From contig NW_007360609.1 of NCBI RefSeq assembly GCF_000192795.1, positions 3,451-67,450 of the forward strand: a stretch of 64,000 nucleotides of DNA. The letters are read 5' to 3'. Each line of letters begins with the position of its first letter. The first letter of the stretch is position 1. The stretch comes from Vavraia culicis subsp. floridensis (taxonomy: Eukaryota; Microsporidia; Pleistophoridae). The notes under the pieces were generated by a model. The model was given only the letters and a program-made list of their open reading frames with translations, was not told the DNA's origin and ran no database searches. Shown one piece after another: positions 53,683 through 62,474 of the stretch. A program made the translations under genes and the position numbers.

Positions 53683-54084
53683 ATGGCGAATGAACCACAA
53701 TCAAACGAAAAGACACCTGAAAAATCGTTTACATCCCGAATAAATCCCATAATACGAAATGTAGTTACCAATGGCGCAAAAGGATACGTATTTGGCACGT
53801 TAGTGGGTCTCCTTAATTCACGAAAACCGGTGAAGTGCACCTTAACTGACATGCATTCATCGGGAAAGCGTTTTATGATGCTTGGAATGATTTACACGGG
53901 AAGTGAAGCATTGATAGAGACCGTTAGGGATAAGAAGTGTCCTTTAAACGTACTTGGTGCAAGTGCTGTTGCAGGTGGCCTTGTGATGAGCAGAGATGGT
54001 CTGGGAAAGAGTTTGTTGGGGGCGGTAGGGTTTTCAGTGTATACGGGACTAAATGAGTTTTACTATACAAGAGATGATAAGTAA
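53683..54084 (+). CDS. Tim17/Tim22/Tim23-family protein, likely mitosomal inner-membrane import
   Basis: 133 residues from the ATG at 53683; the frame starts earlier only at TTG, and CACCC lies 13 bases upstream of the ATG. Hydrophilic N-terminus to about residue 28, then four short weakly hydrophobic, Gly/Ala-rich helices typical of the family: GAKGYVFGTLVGLL (32-45), KRFMMLGMIYTGSEALIE (about 62-79), NVLGASAVAGGLVMSR (about 89-104) and GLGKSLLGAVGFSVYTGLNE. GxxxG-type spacing (GYVFG, GASAVAGG) fits the family. In microsporidia one such protein typically serves the reduced mitosomal translocase. The alternative oxidase gene lies 1.4 kb away. Whether it is closer to Tim22 or Tim17/23 cannot be told by eye. 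Confidence 0.8.
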   Translation: MANEPQSNEKTPEKSFTSRINPIIRNVVTNGAKGYVFGTLVGLLNSRKPVKCTLTDMHSSGKRFMMLGMIYTGSEALIETVRDKKCPLNVLGASAVAGGLVMSRDGLGKSLLGAVGFSVYTGLNEFYYTRDDK

Positions 54085-54566
54085 ATTATTTTTATACTCT
54101 CTGAGTCTTTCTAAATGTGCTATCTTCGTTCACTTGTGCCTGTGAGAAGGCGGCAAAAAACAACAGTCCTGTCCATAAACATAGCGAAACTAACCATTCG
54201 TTCCACGTATTGTTGCTTGTGGCAAATTATCTTTGTGCACTGCGGAATATGAAACTACAGTATGTCGTTGCTGCTATTGAAAGTTCAGCTCCCTCCTAAT
54301 AAGCATTGTAAAAGTCAACATAATCTGTAGTTTTATCTTTCACCAAGATGTATGTGGTAAATGATTGATTGGATTAGTATGTACGCATAAAATATACTTT
54401 TTGGCCAGAGATTACAAAACCATCCAATTAAAGCGTGGTACATGTTATATTAGTAGCCGGATCATAGCAGCTTTTCAATGCGTCCAGCCACACATTTTAT
54501 GTGCCCTGCTGGATCGGGTCGAAGCAGATAATTTATAAAATTTGGGATTTACATTTCATTAGCCCC
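54085..54566. other. Intergenic region between two plus-strand genes
   Basis: No gene seen; AGCCCC ends at the next start codon. Confidence 0.4.
54563..54566 (+). promoter_or_regulatory. CCCC tract directly before a start codon
   Basis: TTAGCCCC abuts ATG at 54567 and decides the start over an upstream in-frame start at 54501. Confidence 0.55.
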
Positions 54567-55304
54567 ATGACAAAGCTTTTTGTTTCGAATTTACCACTAA
54601 ATTACACTAAAACAGATATTAAACAGATTTTTACGGCTTTTGGACCGCTAAAATCAATAAAACAGTACATCACGCCAAAAAAACAAGAAAGCAACATCCA
54701 GAGTGCCTTCATAGAATACGTAAATAATGACGATGCCGCTGTTGCAGTGAAAAGTTTGCAAAATAAGAAATTCTACGACCGGTACTTGATAATGCAGCGT
54801 GCATACGAGCGCTACAACAAAATATACGTGGGCAATCTTGACGAGAAAATAACGGCTGAGGACCTTCATAATTATTTCAGCGACTACGGAAAAATTGTTA
54901 CCGTGCAGAGAGAGAAGGAGAACGATTACGCGTTTGTTGTGTTTGAAGAGGCGAGCATAGCGGAAATGCTTGTGAATAATCACGGCGCCAAAAAAATAAA
55001 GAGTAACAGCCGGCCAGTGATACTCAGGCGAGCTGAGAGTAAGGCAGAAGGTAGAAAACGTCAGATTCCTCATAACAGAAGCATCTGTGTAAAGAATTTG
55101 CCCACAACAACCAGCGAAAGTCTGGTTGCATTTTTTGATGAATGCGGGTGTGTGGAGAGAGTTCAGATAGGAAATAAGAAAGCCGTCGTGATCTTCAAAG
55201 ATGAACTAAGCGCTCTAAAGGCGATGAAATATAAAAACAAAAAAGAATTTAACGGCAGAAAAATAGCAGTCGAGATTTTTGCAAACAGAAAGAAATGTGC
55301 TTAA
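54567..55304 (+). CDS. RNA-binding protein with three RRMs
   Basis: 245 residues from the ATG at 54567. RRM1 about 1-75 (TKLFVSNLPLNYTKTDIK; RNP1-like SAFIEYVNND), RRM2 about 87-152 (KIYVGNLDEKITAEDLHNYF; RNP1-like YAFVVFEEA) and RRM3 about 170-240 (SICVKNLPTTTSESLVAFF; KAVVIFKDE). RNP2 hexamers LFVSNL, IYVGNL and ICVKNL are good; RNP1 octamers are partly degraded but keep the aromatic F. No RS or Gly-rich tail. Three consecutive RRMs with short linkers occur in poly(A)-binding-like, Nop4/Mrd1-like and Hu-type proteins; role in mRNA or rRNA handling is inferred, not specific. Confidence 0.88.
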   Translation: MTKLFVSNLPLNYTKTDIKQIFTAFGPLKSIKQYITPKKQESNIQSAFIEYVNNDDAAVAVKSLQNKKFYDRYLIMQRAYERYNKIYVGNLDEKITAEDLHNYFSDYGKIVTVQREKENDYAFVVFEEASIAEMLVNNHGAKKIKSNSRPVILRRAESKAEGRKRQIPHNRSICVKNLPTTTSESLVAFFDECGCVERVQIGNKKAVVIFKDELSALKAMKYKNKKEFNGRKIAVEIFANRKKCA

Positions 55305-55435
55305 GCAAAGGGGCTCTACGCAAAAAACGGTGCTGCATGCATCGTCACCGTAGCCTTGGTCTACGAATAAAAATTTTAGATTGTATTTTTTTTTCTTGTT
55401 ACAGAATTGTACCTGTCCCTGCTGCTCCTCTGCCC

Positions 55436-56392
55436 CTAGTACGGGTTGTCGCCGAGAGAGAATGCTTTGTTATCTGCCATCCTGTGATTTACATCACGGT
55501 GCTCAGCCTCGTCAGCCCGGACAGCCCGAACCACATCGACGAGCGTTGCCTCTTCTGGCAAGTTCCAATAATCCTTGCTTATTCTCGGAGCATCAACATT
55601 TTTTATATGTCCTACCAGTATTTCCTCCTCAAACGCATCGTACGATCTAACAGCCTCCTCTTCAAGATACCCAACAAATCTGTGAGCGGTCTTTGGTGTC
55701 ATAAAGTAGAAAACCATATAGCCGTTGAAGAATAGGAATTGACCTAGCCTGATCAGCATTCTGTCCAAAATATTTGGTTTAAGCACGGCTAGAAATGTTA
55801 AGAGATGCTGTCGCTCATTTTCTGCCTCTAGTACCAGTTTCTTGATGGCCTCACCGTTGTCCTCAAGATTACGCAAACTATAGAGGTGCCTGAACATTCC
55901 CCCTACCATTCCCGGTATAGCAGCAACCGTTTCAAGAACAACCACACGACGCAAATAGTCCTTTTGAAAGTATAGATCTGCAAATGCGCGCAGTCCCTTT
56001 ACAATAAGAAATGCGAATGTGTCTGAGAACGACTGGGGAACAAAATGTTTCCCTGACTCATAGTCTATTGATTTGAGCTCCTCGAGCGTTATCGGGCGCT
56101 CAAACTCGGGTCGTGAGCGCTCTCCATATCCTTTTAGGTGTATGAAGATGTTGTTTGCGGACGACGACTGTAAAACTCGTTGAAGAGGCACCGGTACTTT
56201 CTTGTTATTCGTTTTTTGGAGAGCAAATTCGTTTTTAATCATGGGCACACAGCTATTATGATACCCCACATTTGCACTGCGTATATTTCCAGTGCAATCG
56301 TGTGCATACTTTCGGCCATTGTTCAAAACTTTCAAGCCAAAGCCTATTCTCGTGGGAATTTTTGATGGTAAAGGGTTGTATCTCGGTAACAT
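55436..56392 (-). CDS. AOX: Alternative oxidase (ubiquinol oxidase), mitosomal
   Basis: 318 residues from the ATG at 56392. The N-terminal about 60 residues are basic and poor in acidic residues, as expected of a targeting segment. The di-iron residues are all present: Glu154 in LETVAAIPGM, Glu193 and His196 in EAENERQHLL, one of Glu244-246 in GYLEEEAVRSY, and Glu295 and His298 in RADEAEHRDVNH. The classical ENERMH is ENERQH here. Alternative oxidase takes electrons from ubiquinol and reduces oxygen to water without pumping protons; in microsporidia it is thought to reoxidise glycolytic NADH via a glycerol-3-phosphate shuttle in the mitosome. It has been reported only in some microsporidian lineages. 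Length is typical. Confidence 0.97.
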   Translation of the reverse strand: MLPRYNPLPSKIPTRIGFGLKVLNNGRKYAHDCTGNIRSANVGYHNSCVPMIKNEFALQKTNNKKVPVPLQRVLQSSSANNIFIHLKGYGERSRPEFERPITLEELKSIDYESGKHFVPQSFSDTFAFLIVKGLRAFADLYFQKDYLRRVVVLETVAAIPGMVGGMFRHLYSLRNLEDNGEAIKKLVLEAENERQHLLTFLAVLKPNILDRMLIRLGQFLFFNGYMVFYFMTPKTAHRFVGYLEEEAVRSYDAFEEEILVGHIKNVDAPRISKDYWNLPEEATLVDVVRAVRADEAEHRDVNHRMADNKAFSLGDNPY

Positions 56393-56995
56393 ACATCATC
56401 CACTCTCAATCAATTTATTTAGCTTGCCACCAATCAATCTTTCTGTGCTGAAACAATCCACGAACCGTAACCTGGCTGTAAAACTACGTGTTACATTCCA
56501 ATACAATCCTACATTTAGTAGCAACCTGAGAAGATGTGCTCATCCATGGTATTACAAACCGGATAATATCACCTTTTATGTCAGCTTCAATGCTACAAGT
56601 CTTAGTGCACAGAAAATGTCCATTACGTAAGAATTATTTGCTCAAGGAGCCATATGTAATGTTGTTTTCTATTGTGCCTCATAATGAATGGATCTACAAC
56701 ATACAGACACTTGTTCCTCAGTAGTACCGTGATCTCTATATGTGGTGTGTAAAGAACGACAACATGCGCACTGTTTCTCGTTAATATTTGGCATATGACT
56801 TGTTACTGTCTATTGATGCAGGCTTGCCCTATGAGTGCTCGTGATTTTGCACAAATGTAAATCGTTACATCATGAAATACGACTTGTTCGGCATAGTGAG
56901 CTTCAAGTAAATGCACTTAACTGTGAATGAGCAAAGAATGGTATTTTAAAGTTACATCCCGGTTTGAAATGTGAAAATAAATAAAATTGTTGTGT
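56393..56995. other. Shared upstream region of AOX and downstream region of the SF3b5-like gene
   Basis: No gene supported. Short frames at 56292-56724 on the plus strand overlap the AOX start and have no motif. Confidence 0.4.
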
Positions 56996-57300
56996 TCAAT
57001 TTGATATAATCTTTTTTCTCGCTGCAGAGATAGACATAGGCTCACGTTTTAAATTGAGAAGATCTCTGCTCCTCAGCACAGCGGTATAGAACAAGGATTT
57101 ACGCTTGATGCGATTAATCGATTCAAAGCATCTTGTAAATCTAGTAGAACTCCTCTCGTGGCCTGTGTATTTTTCTCGGGTTATGAATCTGAACAAATCC
57201 AACAAAATTAGCTAATAAAGGTCAAAAAGGCTAAATATACTTACAAAATTGACGATAAATGCACGTAAATCGGGGAAAATTCATTTTTACTGCTAACCAT
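56996..57300 (-). CDS. Probable spliceosomal SF3b subunit 5 (SF3b10/Ysf3-like), spliced
   Basis: Exon 1 is 57300-57245, exon 2 is 57188-56996; removal of a 56-nt GTAAGT...TTCAG intron gives an 82-residue protein, close to the 85-86 of SF3b5. Exon 1 encodes MVSSKNEFSPIYVHLSSI; exon 2 encodes the rest. Features matching SF3b5: EKYTGHERSSTRF fits the KY-x-G-x-G-H-A-D-T-x-x-x-(F/W) core; FESINRIKRKSL fits the N-x-x-R-D-x-x region; SRDLLNLKREPMS fits G-H-x-D-L-L-x-Y-x-x-x-x-E; and ARKKII fits the final R-x-x-x-x-x-x-K-M helix. SF3b contacts the branch-point helix of U2 snRNP. Identity is modest; without splicing the frame has no ATG near its start. Confidence rests mainly on length and order. Confidence 0.55.
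57189..57244 (-). other. Candidate 56-nt spliceosomal intron
   Basis: Coding-strand GTAAGTATATTTAG at the 5' end, GCTAAT 22 bases before the 3' end as possible branch site, and TTCAG at the 3' end. Phase is kept: the split codon TT|A reads Leu. Confidence 0.55.
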
Positions 57301-57408
57301 AAAGTAAAAATATCAGACATTACGGCCTGTAAGAGTGTAAAAACACAGAAGATTTATTTATCTGGGTCCATTAGCTGACAGATAAACCGCTAAATTTACA
57401 GAACAAAT

Positions 57409-58800
57409 TTAATCATCTCTTTTGTGTGTTTCATTGTACTTATTTACCACACCTAAGCTCTCGCCTCGTTCTTCTTCTTCTCCTCTTTTATATTCTCTAT
57501 ATCCGTAGTTATCCTCGCTGTCATATGCTGCAAAGTTGTTGTTATCCGCTTCGTATTGTGCATATTGGTACTGGCCATCATAGTTCTTGTAGTAATCAGC
57601 TTTCTGATACTTCTGATCGTAACGATAATCATGGGACGGATCAACCTTTTTCATGTACGGAGATGTTTCTGAAATCTCTGCATGTCTTTTATCTTCTGGA
57701 AACTTATTCTTGTACTTGGCAAAAGAAAAGTTGTCTGGTGCGTGGCTGTCTGCGTATCCTTCATTGTATTTCTCAGAAGCAGCCTCGTCAAATTTTTCTT
57801 CGAACCCGCCGTCAGCGTAGCCAGAAAACGCAGCGTCCTTCTCCTTGTAGCCACCATCCTTGTAAGCGTCTGTATAGGATACAAACGCGTCATTGCGCAT
57901 CATTTCCTTGTCTTTGTAGCTGTCCTCCTTGTATGTGTTTGGATACGTGGCATATGTACCATCTCTTGTCATTTCTCTGTTTCTATAAGCTTCATCCTTG
58001 TACACATCGGTGTATGGGGCAAATGCCGGATCCCTCACCATATCCCTCTCCTTAAAATTGCCATCTTTGTACGCGTCGGCATACGATGTAAAGGCTGCAT
58101 CGTGTGACATTTCTTTTTCCTTTTCCTTGTACGTGTTGTCACGAAAATACAGCCCGCACGAGTTACACAGCGGGTGCCCGTTGATCCCTCGTCTCCAGAA
58201 GGAAGTTTCCGTCGTGCCGCAGTTACCGCATTTGATTTTATCAAACCCGCTCTTCAATGCCTTAGTTTTTCCCTCTGGTGTCGTGCTGTAAGGGCGCGGT
58301 CTCCCATGCAGTTTCTGGTACAGTCCGCACGCATTGCACAACAACTTCTTGCCGTCGGTGCTTCTGCGCCATGACGGAGTGGTGGTCGTTACACAATTGC
58401 TGCACACCCGCATTTTAGGCTTTCTCTTTGAGTCCTTGTGCATCCTCATGTTCATTCTGAGCGTGTAGTAATCATCGTAGCCTTGAAACTTGTTGTGGTT
58501 ATATCTGAAATAGGGATCCTCATACGTTTCCTGACCGAACTTCTTGTACCCGGGTATTTTTGGTGAGTATCCCGTGTAGACGTTATTGTAGTTCGCATCA
58601 TAGCCATAGTTCACGTAGTTTCTTTTATCAACGAATTCTTCTTGTCCGTAGGAAGGATACTCAGTTTTCCTAGCATATTCGCCCTCCATGTTCTTAGATT
58701 CTGTCTCTATTTTATCTTTTTTCTTATCGTCATTAATTTTTTCCTTATTCATTTTTTTGCCTTGTCGCTCTTTTTGTTTTCTTAATAATGTCTGGTACAT
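57409..58800 (-). CDS. Double GATA zinc-finger transcription factor with tandem Tyr/Asp/Lys repeats
   Basis: 463 residues from ATG at 58800 (the frame begins one codon earlier only via TTG). N-terminus Lys/Glu-rich then Tyr/Gly/Asn-rich. First GATA finger: C133-x2-C136-x18-C155-x2-C158 with TPSWRR and CNACGLYQK; second: C191-x2-C194-x17-C212-x2-C215 with TSFWRRG and CNSCGLYFR. Both contain the conserved W-R-R and CNxCGLY. Next come about five 23-residue repeats (234-338; [24 protein letters not shown]), then an acidic, Tyr-rich tail. GATA factors bind WGATAR sites; in fungi they control nitrogen use, iron or light responses. Here a two-finger arrangement resembles fungal iron regulators in count, but the linker lacks the Cys-rich signature of that class. 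Confidence 0.93.
   Translation of the reverse strand: MYQTLLRKQKERQGKKMNKEKINDDKKKDKIETESKNMEGEYARKTEYPSYGQEEFVDKRNYVNYGYDANYNNVYTGYSPKIPGYKKFGQETYEDPYFRYNHNKFQGYDDYYTLRMNMRMHKDSKRKPKMRVCSNCVTTTTPSWRRSTDGKKLLCNACGLYQKLHGRPRPYSTTPEGKTKALKSGFDKIKCGNCGTTETSFWRRGINGHPLCNSCGLYFRDNTYKEKEKEMSHDAAFTSYADAYKDGNFKERDMVRDPAFAPYTDVYKDEAYRNREMTRDGTYATYPNTYKEDSYKDKEMMRNDAFVSYTDAYKDGGYKEKDAAFSGYADGGFEEKFDEAASEKYNEGYADSHAPDNFSFAKYKNKFPEDKRHAEISETSPYMKKVDPSHDYRYDQKYQKADYYKNYDGQYQYAQYEADNNNFAAYDSEDNYGYREYKRGEEEERGESLGVVNKYNETHKRDD
57787..58101. repeat. Coding repeat, 69-nt unit, about five diverged copies
   Basis: Encodes [24 protein letters not shown] units of 23 residues in the GATA protein; copies have diverged at many positions while keeping Y-x-D-x-Y-K-x-x-x-Y/F-K, so the repeat is older than the 24- and 36-nt coding repeats elsewhere. 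Confidence 0.85.
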
Positions 58801-61680
58801 CAAAAGTGATAAATAAAATGATTTAATTGTTTATTTAAATACTCAAATTATTTAATCAAAAAAGGAATGCATTTGATTTCGCACTGACAGCACGTCAGCA
58901 GTGGTATAAAAACGGTTTGTTTTAAGAAATAAACAAAATGCAAGCACGAGTACCGTATTGGAAAATATGCAGAAAGGAGATCGTGAGTTTTAATTAGTTC
59001 GTTAAATCTTTAGGAATGGTTAGATTAGGAAAAATAAAAAGGGAGTTTTGACTCGTAAGGGATAGCGTTCATACAGCACTTATAGGACAGTTATATAGCC
59101 GTTATATAGCATGTATCGTGGATAGGCTGTGGACTTGTTAAATTAAACGTCATAAATTTTCACTAAGAAACATTTACGGCTCATTGAGTGACACCGTCAA
59201 AAATATTTAGGCTATATGTTACATACGCTGCGACATGGCGGAATGTGCACATGCAATTTAGTAATTGCATTCGTGCAAGTCATTTATATTAAATTGATTT
59301 AATTACCATTTTCTTGTTTAATTATACCGCTCAACTTACGCCAAGTAAATTTAACTTCGTGGTCCAAACACACATCTTTCTAAATTAGTAAGTTAAAAGT
59401 CTAAGATTAACCGGGCATGTACTGTTCATGACTGTGCCAAAAACAGCTCAGTTGTAAGAATTAATGCCGAGAACATCCATAGTTCACCCGTTGACCAACG
59501 AATTACTTTTTATTGTGGATTTCAATTTGTAAGCATTGTTCAAAACTCTTGGACCAACAAATAGTGCGGATGAAAAACAGGCCATAAAATGAGCAACCAT
59601 TTGTTTGGTCGGTATGCTTTCTGTTGACTGGATTATTACGTCGGCGTACTCATACACGTATTACATGAGTTGATGTTCTACACCCAAATTCATTGCCAAA
59701 TGATAGCATTTAAGTATAAATAACCACGCAAATGTCATAAAGAATAGGTTAAAACTGGATTTATGATAGAAATAAAGAACTAGTCGGTAGATCTTTTGTT
59801 AATAGTCAATGACAAACAGTAATATGTATCGGTATTAATAGCTTACCGATTTAATAATCATTTTTTGGACGTAATATATATTTAAAAGTATTTATTGGAT
59901 TGTAGAATTAGATATTTTATTTTCTACTTGTGACAGTAGAAGATGTTTCTAAATCTAAGTGTATATGTATGCATGTCTTTGTTGTCAAAGGGTTGCGGAC
60001 GAACTAAAATACGTTTAAATTGGTGTTGGACATCAATTAAATGCAATTCGCATTATTTTGCCCACTTAACATCTGAGCTGGACATAGACCTACTAGCAAT
60101 CACCATATCAGTTCAAAATTCAGGACAGAGCAATAGGAACCAAGGTATCATAAAAAGTTTGTACAATGAGTTGTATTGAAATGTAGTAAGCATGCATGCT
60201 CGCATTTTTTATACGATATCATATTTAACAAAAATACGTGCTCACCATTAGTTCTTTCGCGATTATTTCAATATACATGATTTCAAGGCGGTAATCGTTG
60301 CAATAAAATATTATGAATTGGTTTGCTGCTCGACACAAGTATATTTTTATTAAACGTCAAACTTGGTTTTAAAATTTCTCCAAAAAATAAAAAAAGAATT
60401 TTTTAAGCATAGTTATTCTGATTTAGTAATTGTCAAATCTAACAGATCTCTTTGCAAAAGGAGTCTAATATGAATAATTTGATTTGCAAAGTATAAAAAA
60501 TATAATTTACAAACTTCCATGTTTCTCATGTATAATAATTCAAATGATAACATCTTTTGAACGTTATTTTTGATCTTCGCTGCTGCATACAATATTACAT
60601 AACTAATTTATACTTTTTCACAAAATATTTATAACCTCATACAAGAAAACAATCCGTTTTTATCTAACATTACGTTTTTGCTAGCATTCCCAGCCGCAAC
60701 ACAAAAATATTGTATCCGTACTTTTGTAAGCTCCCGGCAAAAAAGAACAAAACTCCGCCAAATAGCTTAATGTACAACATCGTATTGATGCCCATCCTGT
60801 TAGGAATAACTGATAATTAGAAGTAGAATGCTATTCTTACATCTATCTCATACAAAATTACTCATTTATACTACCATTTTTGCAATTTCTGCTATATCAC
60901 ACATATTCTTTATCATTTTCCCACTTTTGAAATGATACAGTTTTTTGATAAATTGTCTTAAACACATTTTTTGGTCATTTAGGTGCCATGATTCATTGAT
61001 ATAATAGATATGATCTGTAAGTTGTGATATTATAGCTCATCAAGGTTCTTTACTCCCAATCTATTACTTTCATCTCGATGCAGTGCCAAAGAAGACAGCC
61101 AGAGTATAATTTTACGGATTAAAACTCGAACTCAAAACTATTTTAGATTGTGATGTGCCTATTGCTTTGTATTTGTGAACAGTATGTTATGTGTTAGCGA
61201 AAACTACTATTTACAGTTCAAACGCATTATTTAGCCCAAATGGAACTGGCAAGAGTGATCAATCATCAAGTAATTAATATTTTTATTAAAATTGCATTAC
61301 TCTTCCGCCAACATCGAATAAAATATCTTCTTTAGGTGACAGTGGTGCCGAAGTAGTTTAAACATTTGGTGAGTAGCTTGGATCGATAAAAAATATAGAT
61401 AGTATTAAGCCGTATTTACGGATTGGTAGCACTCATGTCTCACATCAAAACCGTTGATAAATAGTTGAGCATAGAGCCTGCACGCTATTAACAGATAATT
61501 TGACATATACGACGATCACAATAAGTAAAACTGTCTTTCTCGTAAATTTCATGGAACACAGAGCGAATTATGAAACAGTGTCATAAAAAATGACCAATCA
61601 TTTGTACAACATGTTCAAGCAAACGCACCAATAAACGATCAGAAGACGACTATAAAACCAAAAAAACAGCGCTGCTTATA
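58801..61680. other. Gene desert of 2.9 kb, AT-rich
   Basis: No supported gene, repeat or RNA. A 78-codon frame at 59943 has no motif. A GTAAGT at 61019 could start an intron but adjacent exons are too short to judge. Confidence 0.45.
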
Positions 61681-62142
61681 ATGCTTACGCTTCTTTTCGT
61701 TTTACACCAGGCATATGCTAGAGAGGGCTACAACCAAGATAAAGTATCAAATTACGAATTACGGGCTAATAACTACGGAATAAATGTTAAGAACAAAATG
61801 CAGATGCATTCCTACAAGACCCAAAACGCATCCACCATAGAAAGCATATCCGATACCAGCACCGGATATTCCATAAAACTGCATGCCAGGAAGAGTGAAC
61901 TGGACTTCAGAGTTGAAGGTAACTCGTTGTTTATTACGTTCAGCAAAGAAAATGAGCACATGGAGATCAGCAACCAGATGAGGATCGATGTTACCAACAA
62001 CAACCTACAAAATTTTTATGCCAAGGAAATTCATGAAGATAACGACACTTACACCGTGGTTAACCTGGTATTTGAGAAGCCGGATGGTGCTGAGCTTGAA
62101 ATTAGCAAGAACTACAGCGAAGAAGCTGATTATGAAGATTAA
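61681..62142 (+). CDS. Small secreted protein (153 residues), function unknown
   Basis: ATG at 61681; MLTLLFVLHQAYA is a compact signal peptide with an A-x-A-like end. The mature part has no Cys, is hydrophilic and Asn/Glu-rich, with repeated beta-type strands (YSIKLHARK, LDFRVEGNSLFITFS, YTVVNLVFEK), ending acidic. The strand pattern of ISIKLHA..FRVEGNSLFITF faintly recalls an alpha-crystallin (Hsp20) domain, but no I-x-I/V motif is clear. It may belong to the spore wall or to secreted host-directed proteins; nothing decides. Unusually many short polar repeats are absent, so it is not low-complexity. Confidence 0.72.
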   Translation: MLTLLFVLHQAYAREGYNQDKVSNYELRANNYGINVKNKMQMHSYKTQNASTIESISDTSTGYSIKLHARKSELDFRVEGNSLFITFSKENEHMEISNQMRIDVTNNNLQNFYAKEIHEDNDTYTVVNLVFEKPDGAELEISKNYSEEADYED

Positions 62143-62198
62143 TCAGAAAAAGTAGATTTGATCGCTGAATAAAGCTGTTTTGGTCATTTGTTGCAAAC

Positions 62199-62474
62199 AT
62201 GTTTAATACTTTATTGTTCTCATTATTGGTGCATGGAATACTACAAATGTTGGTGAGTGTTAGCGAAAACGGGATCGCATTCTACCAGCATTCCTTGGCA
62301 TTCAAGCTAGATATATTTTCTTGTCTAGATAATTACTGTTCAGAAAACATCGGGTCAATGCTTGTAGCGATAGTTTCTGAGCACCGAATCGTTTTGTTAT
62401 TATTGTACTGTATTTATCGGCAGCCGTGCATTCTTTATGGCGTATCACCGCTCATTATTACCTTTATTGTTTAA
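62199..62474 (+). CDS. Possible small hydrophobic protein, 91 residues
   Basis: ATG at 62199, 56 bases after the secreted-protein stop codon. The N-terminus MFNTLLFSLLVHGILQML is signal- or anchor-like, and a second hydrophobic stretch lies at about 65-90. Four Cys residues. No family recognised; it may be chance in AT-rich DNA. Confidence 0.3.
   Translation: MFNTLLFSLLVHGILQMLVSVSENGIAFYQHSLAFKLDIFSCLDNYCSENIGSMLVAIVSEHRIVLLLLYCIYRQPCILYGVSPLIITFIV

Noticed and set aside
61009..61120. GTAAGT...TATAG possible 19-nt intron with a short downstream frame
   Set aside because: The intron would be shorter than known ones and the product only about 27 residues.
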